Positions 57,088-64,000 of a DNA stretch of 64,000 bases are shown here, one piece after another (position 1 is the stretch's first letter; each line of letters opens with the position of its first letter). The translations under genes were made by a program, and so were the position numbers. This DNA is from Frateuria soli (lineage in GTDB: Bacteria > Pseudomonadota > Gammaproteobacteria > Xanthomonadales > Rhodanobacteraceae), in assembly GCF_021117385.1 (NCBI RefSeq), contig NZ_CP088252.1:1674001-1738000 (forward strand), in the 5' to 3' direction. The notes under the pieces are model-generated. The model saw nothing but the letters and a program-made list of their open reading frames with translations, was not told the DNA's origin and did not search any database.

Positions 57088-59109
57088 TCAGCGGATCTGC
57101 GGGCCGCCGCCTTCGGTGGCCGCCTTCAGCCGGCTCACCAGGGTTGGCCAGTCGACCTCGTGCTGGTGGCCGATGACCTGGAGGCGCGGCAGGCCGCTGC
57201 CCTCGACGATAGTGTAACCGTCGCCGGTACTCTCCAGTCCGCTCATGTGGCAGACCGTGCCGACCAGCGTGCAGTTGAGGCCGATGCGCGCGTAGCCGAA
57301 CGTCTTGAAGAGCTTGAGCACCGCCCCCTGCAGGCCGGCGGCGATACCACCGCCGCCGACCGCGGTCAGGTTGTTCACCGCGCGCTGGCTGATCCGGCCA
57401 CCCTCGTCGGCAAGCAATCGCGCCTCGAACGCGACCGGCTTCCAGTCGACCAAGCGCAGGTTGCGGATGCTGCCGTGCAGTGGACCGGTGATACCGCCGA
57501 AGTCGAACACGCTGGTGATCGAACCGAGGTCCAGCTGGCGGAAGCCGACGTCCGCGGCCAGAACCGGACTGGGGCCGAACGGCTGCGTCAGCGCGAGCTG
57601 GGTGATGTCGACGAACCCGTTGAACACGTTGACCGACAGTCCGCCGGCCAGCTCCACCGTGTCGTCCACCCAGCGCAGCGAGGGGATCGCGCCACCCAGC
57701 GTGCCGGGGAATTGCGGCCAGCCCATCGCCTTGCTGAAGGCCGCCATGTCCACGCCGGTAACGGCCAGCGAGGTTTCCAGCCGCTGTCCCCGCGCCGCGG
57801 CCGGGCGCCAGTCGAGCTCGCCCACGCGCACCGTTCCGCCGAGCAACGCCAGCGCCAGCGGCTGGGCCAGCCCGAGCGTGCCGCCCCGGCTGCGCCACTG
57901 GGCACGTCCCGGCCCGAACGGCAGGCGATACAGGCGCAGCGCGCGCCAGCCGAGGCTGGTGGTCGGACGGTCGGCGTTCGCGGACCAGTCCAGACCACCG
58001 TTCAGGTCGTCGATCGCCAACCGGCCGTCGGCGGTCGCCATATCGAGGTGATCGGCGGTGAAGGCGAAGCCGCGCGGTCCCTCCCCGCGCAGGTCCAGGT
58101 TACCGCTCAAGGCGCCGGTCAGCCGCACCTGGTGCAGGCCCAGCGTATCCAGCCAGGCGGCGCCGTAGCGGTCGTACGCCGCCGGGAACCGGGCCTGGAA
58201 GCGCTCCAGGCGCAGCTTGTCCAGCTTGCCACCGGCGTCGAAGGCCAGGGCGCCGTCCAGTTGCAGCGCATCGGGATCGTTGACGCGCAGACGGTTGATT
58301 GCCAGTGCGCCGCCCTGGCCGATCGCTGACACGTTCAGCTGGACCGGGTGCTCCGGCAGCTTTGCGTAGATCGGGCCGAGCAGCAGCTCGCCGCCGCGCA
58401 GGGTGGCATCCACGGTGAAGCGGGCCGGGCCGCCCTGCGTATCGACGCCCAGCCGGCCGCTGCCGTCGACGCCCTGCCCCGCCAGCGTGCCGGCGGGAGT
58501 ATCGAACCCGACGCCATCGAGGTTGAACTCGCCGGAGGACTGGATGCCGTTGTCGTGGACGTCCAGCGCCAGCTCGGCATCCAGCGTCCCGCCGGTGGGC
58601 CGGCCCGACCATACCGTACCGAGCAGGCCGGCCAGCCATTGTGCCGGCAGGTTCTCCAGCGTGATCTGCGCGTGGCTGGTCTGGTCCAGCGGAACCCACG
58701 CGCTGGCGGTCGCCTTGGCCTGGGCGATATCCGCCTGCAGCGTATTGGCGCGCTCGTCGATGACCAGGCGCAGGTCCGAGTGGCCCAGCGCGCCGCCGGG
58801 CGCGCCGCGCAGGGCGACCGTGCCGTCCAGCAGCCAGCGCATCTGCGGGTCGCGCGACAGGACGCCTTCCAGGTCCAGTCCGACCCGGCGCCAGCCCATG
58901 GCCGCGATGTCGGCGCGCGCGGCGTGGAGCTTGAGCGCGAGCCGGCCCGTGCCGTCCTCGCCGATATGCACACTGACCTGTTGCAGCCGCACGCCCGGCA
59001 CTGCGACTACCCTGGCGGTCAGGTCGACATCCGCCCGGGCGGGCCTCGCCCACACGGCGACGAGGAGCAGACCCAGGCACAGCAGCAGGCGGTGGGAGGG
59101 AGGGAGCAT
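57088..59109 (-). CDS. YdbH-like AsmA-family protein
   Basis: A 673-residue protein with an N-terminal signal-like helix (LLLCLGLLLVAVWARPARA) and a long beta-rich body, typical of YdbH/AsmA-like bridges that carry phospholipids between the inner and outer membranes. The C-terminal third has the YdbH signature GFRQLDLGSITSVFDFGG, ITGPLHGSIRNLRLVDW and GRISQRAVNNLTAVGGGG. It precedes the DUF1318 gene on the same strand; a separate YnbE-type small lipoprotein was not found between them. It is divergent from the REC-HPt gene by 46 bases. Confidence 0.85.
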   Translation of the reverse strand: MLPPSHRLLLCLGLLLVAVWARPARADVDLTARVVAVPGVRLQQVSVHIGEDGTGRLALKLHAARADIAAMGWRRVGLDLEGVLSRDPQMRWLLDGTVALRGAPGGALGHSDLRLVIDERANTLQADIAQAKATASAWVPLDQTSHAQITLENLPAQWLAGLLGTVWSGRPTGGTLDAELALDVHDNGIQSSGEFNLDGVGFDTPAGTLAGQGVDGSGRLGVDTQGGPARFTVDATLRGGELLLGPIYAKLPEHPVQLNVSAIGQGGALAINRLRVNDPDALQLDGALAFDAGGKLDKLRLERFQARFPAAYDRYGAAWLDTLGLHQVRLTGALSGNLDLRGEGPRGFAFTADHLDMATADGRLAIDDLNGGLDWSANADRPTTSLGWRALRLYRLPFGPGRAQWRSRGGTLGLAQPLALALLGGTVRVGELDWRPAAARGQRLETSLAVTGVDMAAFSKAMGWPQFPGTLGGAIPSLRWVDDTVELAGGLSVNVFNGFVDITQLALTQPFGPSPVLAADVGFRQLDLGSITSVFDFGGITGPLHGSIRNLRLVDWKPVAFEARLLADEGGRISQRAVNNLTAVGGGGIAAGLQGAVLKLFKTFGYARIGLNCTLVGTVCHMSGLESTGDGYTIVEGSGLPRLQVIGHQHEVDWPTLVSRLKAATEGGGPQIR

Positions 59110-59155
59110 GTGCCATCATTCTGCCAAAGCCAGCTGAACGACATGGATTTCGTCA

Positions 59156-59908
59156 ATGAGCACAGCCGCCTTTCTGGGCCAACCGCCGCCCGTCAACCTT
59201 CCGCTGCCCTACGTGCTGGTGGCCGACGACGATCCGGCGAGCCGGCGGTTCCTGGGCGACGGCCTGCGCGCGTTGGGGGCCCGGGTGCACGAGTGCGCCG
59301 ACGGGCAGATCGCGCTGGCCCGCGCCGCCATCGAAACCTTCGACCTGCTTGTGCTGGATTGCCGCATGCCCGGCGCCGGTGCCCGTGAAGTGCTGGCTGC
59401 GTTGCGCGCCGATGCACAGGCCCGCTCGGCCGATGCGCCTGCCGTGGCGACCAGCGCCGAGGTAACGGGCGAAGATCGCCAGCAGTTGCTGGCCGCCGGC
59501 TTCAGCGACGTGCTGGCCAAGCCCTGCGAACTGGATGCGCTGCGCCCCCTGGTTGCTCTCGCCCGCAACAGCGGCCGCCATGCGCCCCTGCTGGACGACG
59601 CGGCCGGTCTGGTCAGCAGCGGCGATGCGGGCACCATGCAGGCGCTGCGCGGTCTGCTGCGCGAGGAACTGGCAACGCTGCTGCGGGAGCTGGAGGGCTA
59701 TCACGGCGAGCCTTCACGGCTGGTCGAACGGCTGCACCGGTTGCGTTCGGCCTGTGGTTTCTGCGGTACGGCCGCATTGGCGCTGCAGGCGGGCCACCTT
59801 CAGCGCCAGGTGGAGGCCGATGGCTGCGTGGCCGACGGTGCGCACGAGAGGTTCCGGCAAGCACTCATCGCGACACTCCAGGTGCTGGAGCGCCGGACGC
59901 CGGGCTGA
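59156..59908 (+). CDS. Response regulator with receiver and HPt-like domains
   Basis: A 250-residue protein. Residues 18-135 form a receiver (LVADDDPASRRFL, Asp in LLVLDCRMPGAG, Lys in VLAKPCELDAL). Residues about 150-245 form a four-helix HPt-like domain with the phospho-His in LHRLRSACGFCGTAAL, matching the HRLKGSAGxxG pattern. No DNA-binding part exists, so it likely relays phosphate between a hybrid kinase and another regulator. The partner is unknown; the hybrid kinase at 26,447 is far away but possible. Confidence 0.82.
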   Translation: MSTAAFLGQPPPVNLPLPYVLVADDDPASRRFLGDGLRALGARVHECADGQIALARAAIETFDLLVLDCRMPGAGAREVLAALRADAQARSADAPAVATSAEVTGEDRQQLLAAGFSDVLAKPCELDALRPLVALARNSGRHAPLLDDAAGLVSSGDAGTMQALRGLLREELATLLRELEGYHGEPSRLVERLHRLRSACGFCGTAALALQAGHLQRQVEADGCVADGAHERFRQALIATLQVLERRTPG

Positions 59909-59991
59909 GCAGACCCTGTCGTGCACGGCTCCATGCTCACCGCCCGAAGCACCGCGAACGGGGGCCCAGCCTGCGGCGCATGCCTTTCCGC

Positions 59992-60714
59992 TCAGCCGGG
60001 CTGGCGGCGACTCAAGGCGGTGGCCAGCACCCGCCAGGCGTGCAGCTCCCCGCCTCCCAGGTGGAAGCGGATGACCTCGCGCATGAGGCGGCGCAAGGCC
60101 GCCAGACCCGCGGCATCCGGGCACCGGTCCGCGGCGAGTGCCAGCAGGTCGGCGCCGCGGATTGCCCGCGGCGCACCGGCCGGGCAGGCCACCGGACCAT
60201 GCTCGACCTGGTAGCGATACCAGCCTTCGGCCACCACCGGCTCACCGCTGTCGGCGCCGGTATCCAGCTGCAGGGCGTAACCGATGGCCGTGAGCAGGTC
60301 GCGTTCGAAGCGGCGCAGTTGCCAGGCCAGCGCCCCCCCGGTCCCGGCAAGGCGCGGCAGCGTGCGTGCATAGGCCTCGAACAGATCGGGCGACGGGTCC
60401 TGGCGGACGGTCAGGCGAACCACCAGCTCGTTGAGATAGAGCCCGGCCAGGCCGGCATCGCCGGTCAGCCGCAGCGGTGCGCCGACCGGTTCGGCACCGC
60501 GCAAAGTGGCCAGTTCCCCGCGTAGCAGCAGACCCAGCGCCAGCGGCTGGAAGGGTTCCAGCTGCGCACGCTGCAACCGCGCCCGCTCGCGACGCACGCC
60601 ACGGGCGACCACGCCCAGCCGGCCGTGGTCGCGGGTGAGACATTCGAGCAGCAGCGACGTCTCCCGGTACGGCCGGGCATGCAGGACGTAGGCGGGCTGC
60701 TGGTCAAGAAGCAT
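59992..60714 (-). CDS. recO: DNA repair protein RecO
   Basis: RecO loads RecA and anneals strands in the RecFOR pathway. The 240-residue protein has an N-terminal OB fold (QQPAYVLHARPYRETSLLLE, followed by RLGVVARGVRRERARL) and a helical C-terminus (YLNELVVRLTVRQDPSPDLF, LRRLMREVIRFHLGG). The zinc-finger Cys set of some RecOs is not seen. It follows era at the end of the lepB-DUF4845-rnc-era-recO run. Confidence 0.93.
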   Translation of the reverse strand: MLLDQQPAYVLHARPYRETSLLLECLTRDHGRLGVVARGVRRERARLQRAQLEPFQPLALGLLLRGELATLRGAEPVGAPLRLTGDAGLAGLYLNELVVRLTVRQDPSPDLFEAYARTLPRLAGTGGALAWQLRRFERDLLTAIGYALQLDTGADSGEPVVAEGWYRYQVEHGPVACPAGAPRAIRGADLLALAADRCPDAAGLAALRRLMREVIRFHLGGGELHAWRVLATALSRRQPG

Positions 60715-60844
60715 GGGAGGGCCGTGATTGCGGGATTCGGGCTCTGGAGTTCTAGGATCGCAGAAACCCCTCGCCGGGGTTTCGGATCGGGCGCGCGAAG
60801 GGCTGACGCAGCCTAGGCTGCCAGCGCGCCGAATCCCGAATCCC

Positions 60845-61774
60845 CTAATCCGTATACCCCAGCTTCTTGAGCATCGCCTCGTCGTCTACCCAGCCCTCGC
60901 GCACCTTCACCCACAGCTTGAGGAAGACCTTGCGCTCGAACAGCCGTTCCATGTGGCGCCGGGCAGCGCTGCCGATGGCCTTGAGCTGGGCGCCACCCTG
61001 CCCGATCACGATCGCCTTCTGGCCATCGCGCTCCACCCAGATCACGGCATGGATTTCGGCGACACCGTCGTCGCGATCCTTGAACTGTTCGATCTCCACC
61101 GTGGTGGCGTATGGCAGCTCCTGGTCGAGTCGCAGCATGAGCTGCTCGCGCACCATTTCGGCGGCGAGGAAGCGTTCGCTGCGATCGGTGATCTCGTCCT
61201 CGCCAAACACCGGCGGGCGCACCGGGAGGCGCTCGAGGATCGCGCGTTCCAGGTCCTTCAGGCCCTGCTGCTTGAGCGCACTGACGTAATGGATCTCCCC
61301 GAACTGGTGCTTTGCGCTCAACTCGGCCACGAAGGGCAGCAGCGCGCCCTTGTCCCTGGCAAGGTCGACCTTGTTGATCGCCAGCAGGCGCGGCACGTTC
61401 TGCTCGACCAGCGCGGCGTACAGCGCCTCGTCCTCGTCGGTCCAGCGGCCGGCCTCGATCAACTGCACGGCCAGGTCCACCTCGGCCATCGCGGTGCGGG
61501 CGGCGCGGTTGAGGCTGCGGTTCATCGCACGCTTGGCACCCCGGTGCAGGCCGGGCGTGTCCACGTACATCACCTGCCCCGCCTCGCTGGTGGCGATGCC
61601 CAGGATGCGGTGTCGGGTCGTCTGCGGACGCGGGCTGACGATCGACAGGCGAAAACCGATCAGCGCGTTGAGCAGGGTCGACTTGCCCACGTTCGGGCGC
61701 CCCACCAGCGCCACGGCGCCACAGCGATAGTTTTCGTGCGGCAGGTCGCCGGTGGATACGGTTTCGTCGTTCAT
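60845..61774 (-). CDS. era: GTPase Era
   Basis: Era is a GTPase for 16S rRNA maturation and 30S assembly. The 309-residue protein has G1 GRPNVGKS, G2 region [10 protein letters not shown]3 DTPGLH, G4 NKVDL, and a C-terminal KH domain with [18 protein letters not shown]. The start (MNDETVS) has a weak ribosome site; an upstream in-frame ATG would add 12 residues. It follows rnc by 79 bases. Confidence 0.96.
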   Translation of the reverse strand: MNDETVSTGDLPHENYRCGAVALVGRPNVGKSTLLNALIGFRLSIVSPRPQTTRHRILGIATSEAGQVMYVDTPGLHRGAKRAMNRSLNRAARTAMAEVDLAVQLIEAGRWTDEDEALYAALVEQNVPRLLAINKVDLARDKGALLPFVAELSAKHQFGEIHYVSALKQQGLKDLERAILERLPVRPPVFGEDEITDRSERFLAAEMVREQLMLRLDQELPYATTVEIEQFKDRDDGVAEIHAVIWVERDGQKAIVIGQGGAQLKAIGSAARRHMERLFERKVFLKLWVKVREGWVDDEAMLKKLGYTD

Positions 61775-61853
61775 GGCAGAAGGTGTTCCGGCGGACAGAG
61801 GGCAGAGCATGGCGCCGCCGCGCCAACGGCGCCAGCGACGGGAAAAGAAGGGT

Positions 61854-62513
61854 TCAGGCGGGCGGCAGTGGTTCGGTCAGCTGCCCGAGCACGATCTCGG
61901 CCGCGTCCTGTTCGGCGGCCCGGCGGCTGGGGCCGCTTGCGGCGGCGCGCAGCGGCGCCGGTTCGGCGATGCTGCAGGTCACCTCGAAGACCTTGGCGTG
62001 GTCCTCGCCGTGGCTGCCGGCCAGTTCGTAGACCGGCAGCGGCAGACCCCGCGCCTGCAACCATTCCTGCAGGCGGGTCTTGGCGTCCTTGGACGACCTG
62101 GGCAGGTCGGCCACGCGCTGCGCAAAAAGCGCGCGGACGGTATCGCGGCAGGCGTCGAAGCCGCCGTCGAGATACACCGCCGCGACCAACGCCTCGAACG
62201 CATCGGCCAGGATCGAATCGCGACGGAATCCGCCACTCTTCAGCTCGCCCGAACCAAGTTTCAGTCCCTCGCCCAGTTCCAGTTCGCGCGCAACCACCGC
62301 CAGTGCCAGGCCGTTGACCAGCTGCGCCCGCAACCGCGAAAGCTCGCCCTCGCTGGCGCGTGGATGCGCCTCGAAAAGCATTTCCCCGACCACGGCCCCG
62401 AGCAGCGCATCACCCAGGAACTCCATCCTCTCGTTGTTCGGCCGCCCCGCGCTGCGGTGGGTCAAGGCCAGCTCGGCCAGCGAGGGGTCGCGGAAACGGT
62501 AATCCAGCTTCAC
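61854..62513 (-). CDS. rnc: Ribonuclease III
   Basis: RNase III cuts double-stranded RNA, including rRNA precursors. The 219-residue protein has the signature [12 protein letters not shown], with catalytic Glu and Asp, [20 protein letters not shown] with the second acidic pair, and a C-terminal dsRNA-binding domain starting at [12 protein letters not shown]. The start codon is GTG with a weak ribosome site, five bases after the DUF4845 stop, so coupling is likely. Confidence 0.96.
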   Translation of the reverse strand: MKLDYRFRDPSLAELALTHRSAGRPNNERMEFLGDALLGAVVGEMLFEAHPRASEGELSRLRAQLVNGLALAVVARELELGEGLKLGSGELKSGGFRRDSILADAFEALVAAVYLDGGFDACRDTVRALFAQRVADLPRSSKDAKTRLQEWLQARGLPLPVYELAGSHGEDHAKVFEVTCSIAEPAPLRAAASGPSRRAAEQDAAEIVLGQLTEPLPPA

Positions 62514-62518
62514 GGGCG

Positions 62519-62899
62519 TCAGAGCGAGGACACGTTGCCCTGCAGCGGCACGCTCTTCTCGAAGTGCAGGAGGAAATCGATGTTGTAGACGAACGGGATC
62601 TGCTTGTCGTAGGCCACGTGCAGCTGATTGCCGTTGCTGCGATCGATGGTGATGTCCTGCGGCTGGATTGTGGCATCGTCCACGTACTGGAAACCCAGCT
62701 TGAACATCAGGTCGCGACGGATCTCGTCCAGTGACTTGCCATCCGCCCCTTCCGTCGAGACCTGGGTCATCGCCTTGGTTACGCCCATGAATTCGGTATA
62801 GGCCGGCACGAGCTTCATGGCCATGTAGCCGAAAAAGGCCACGACGGCCAGGACGACCAGAAACCCGATCAGGGTGATACCCGCTTGCTTGCTCTTCAT
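62519..62899 (-). CDS. DUF4845 membrane-anchored protein
   Basis: A 126-residue protein with one N-terminal hydrophobic helix (GITLIGFLVVLAVVAFFGY) and a soluble alpha/beta part. The helix resembles a type IV pilin-like membrane anchor. DUF4845 proteins occur between lepB and rnc across gammaproteobacteria; their role is not established. It starts 103 bases after lepB. Confidence 0.88.
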   Translation of the reverse strand: MKSKQAGITLIGFLVVLAVVAFFGYMAMKLVPAYTEFMGVTKAMTQVSTEGADGKSLDEIRRDLMFKLGFQYVDDATIQPQDITIDRSNGNQLHVAYDKQIPFVYNIDFLLHFEKSVPLQGNVSSL

Positions 62900-63002
62900 A
62901 GTCCCCTCGCTATGCCGCTGCGGCGGCTACCTCGTCTGCATTCTGCACGCCGCCCGGGCCCTCGGTCATGGGCGCCGCCAGTGGCGTGCGTCACGTCCTG
63001 CG

Positions 63003-63920
63003 TCAGTGGATGATCTTGCCAATACGGCCGAAATCGATCCAGCCGTCGTGGGTTCCCTTCCAGCTGAGCCAGATCAGGAATGCCTTGCCGGCCAGGTTCT
63101 GTTCCGGCAGGCAGCCCCACCAGCGGCTGTCCGTGCTGTTGTAGCGGTTGTCGCCCATCACGATGTAGCAGCCCGGCGGCACCTTGGCGGGCACCTTGTC
63201 GTTGGGTATCGACAGCGGCACCGAATAGGCCGGCATGCGGGCGATCATGTGGTCGATGCTGCCCTTGCCATCGGAACGCGGCAGGTGTTCGGTCCATACC
63301 GTGGCGCCGTAGTCGCGCATCAGCCGCGATTCATCGCCGTTGGCACGCCCCTGGAACGGCCCGATCAGATCGGCCGGCACCGGCTCGCCGTTGATCAGCA
63401 ACTGGTCCCCGTGCGAGGAGATCGTATCCCCGGGAAGTCCGATCACGCGCTTGATCCAGTTCTGGTTCGGGACCGGCGCATGCGGGTCGGAGCAGCTGAT
63501 GTCGCCGCTGCGCACCCACTGGCCGTTCTCGTCCCGGCACAGGTAGCCGGGGAAGCGGAACACCACCACGTCGCCGCGCTTGGGCTCGCCCAGGTCCAGG
63601 AACTTGTTGTTGAAGGCCGGCATGCGCAGGCCGTAGGCGAACTTGTTGACCAGGATGAAGTCGCCCACGTCGAGCGTCGGCATCATCGAGCCGGAGGGAA
63701 TGCGGAACGGCTCGGCCACGAACGAACGCAGCACCAGTACCACGAGCACCACCGGAAACAGCGATCGTGCCCAGTCCACCGGCACCGGGTCGCGGTACTC
63801 CTCGCCGGCCGCGTCGAGGCGCGCCTTGCGCTTGTTGTAGAGAAACAGCCGGTCCAGTCCCCACACCACGCCGAAGAGCACGGTAAGGGCGAGCAGGATG
63901 GCGGAAAAATCGAATTCCAT
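63003..63920 (-). CDS. lepB: Signal peptidase I
   Basis: LepB removes signal peptides from exported proteins at the outer face of the inner membrane. The 305-residue protein has two N-terminal hydrophobic helices, the catalytic Ser in RIPSGSMMPTL, the Lys in NWIKRVIGLPGD and the box GCYIVMGDNRYNSTDSR. AAGGAG precedes the ATG by five bases. It heads the lepB-DUF4845-rnc-era-recO run; lepA would normally lie just beyond the window. Confidence 0.96.
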   Translation of the reverse strand: MEFDFSAILLALTVLFGVVWGLDRLFLYNKRKARLDAAGEEYRDPVPVDWARSLFPVVLVVLVLRSFVAEPFRIPSGSMMPTLDVGDFILVNKFAYGLRMPAFNNKFLDLGEPKRGDVVVFRFPGYLCRDENGQWVRSGDISCSDPHAPVPNQNWIKRVIGLPGDTISSHGDQLLINGEPVPADLIGPFQGRANGDESRLMRDYGATVWTEHLPRSDGKGSIDHMIARMPAYSVPLSIPNDKVPAKVPPGCYIVMGDNRYNSTDSRWWGCLPEQNLAGKAFLIWLSWKGTHDGWIDFGRIGKIIH

Positions 63921-64000
63921 GGTGGCTCCTTCAAGAGCCGTGGATGGTCGATCGTCAATCGGGAAGCGCCGGCGCCAAGCCCTTTCGATTCCCGATTTAC

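Noticed and set aside
60763-60783. Hairpin GAAACCCC ... GGGGTTTC between era and recO as a terminator
   Set aside because: The stem is good but no T-run follows on either strand, and era-recO are normally co-transcribed; a processing or chance hairpin is more likely.

Overview
The window is high-GC gammaproteobacterial chromosome. Gene order and product types point to the Xanthomonadales, most likely Rhodanobacteraceae (Dyella, Luteibacter, Rhodanobacter, Frateuria or relatives). This rests on the lepB-DUF4845-rnc-era-recO block, the orn-folP-glmM block near tpiA, the ftsK-lolA-rarA-serS block, and two families of short palindromic (REP-like) repeats resembling those of this order. The genus cannot be fixed from the sequence alone.

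Region by region. 1-19,234 is mostly core genome: tpiA (cut by the window edge), two small accessory genes, an orn-folP-glmM-dioxygenase operon, sbcB, transporters, a DUF559-EpmA fusion, ligA, rnk, a DHA2 exporter and two cation/proton antiporters. 19,674-30,058 is a light-sensing cluster: a degenerate phytochrome-like histidine kinase, heme oxygenase, a canonical bacteriophytochrome kinase, an Rcp-type response regulator and a hybrid kinase. The last three are joined by ATGA overlaps, and two closely similar Crp/Fnr regulators bracket the cluster. 30,147-40,265 is an integrated phage-satellite-like island with a 14-bp direct repeat at its ends, lodged in the 3' end of a tRNA-Ser(UGA) gene. 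It carries an integrase, an AlpA-like protein, small coupled ORFs, a primase-helicase, HK97-type prohead protease and major capsid protein, and a small-terminase-like protein. No portal, large terminase or tail gene is visible. Next to the tRNA is an AT-richer cargo: a trypsin-fold serine protease and a small overlapping gene. 40,252-64,000 is again core genome: tRNA-Ser beside serS, rarA, an ECF sigma pair, lolA, ftsK, ald, trxB, a cold-shock gene, a CYTH-nagZ-hpt-mtnP operon, rlmD, a YdbH/YdbL pair, a REC-HPt protein, recO, era, rnc, DUF4845 and lepB.

How the genes work together. Heme oxygenase would supply biliverdin to the canonical phytochrome, whose signal probably passes to the adjacent Rcp-type regulator. 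The degenerate phytochrome has lost the usual chromophore-contact residues and probably senses something else or acts through its partner. No gene of the cluster proper encodes a DNA-binding output, so the flanking Crp/Fnr proteins are the obvious candidates. The island looks like a capsid-hijacking satellite with its own replication initiator and a divergent cargo module of unknown function; that cargo is the best candidate here for an undescribed system.

Three other points deserve attention: a DUF559 endonuclease-fold domain joined in frame to EpmA across a REP doublet, REP elements that supply stop codons to two genes, and a repeated GGTAAC motif near both island ends and before alpA.
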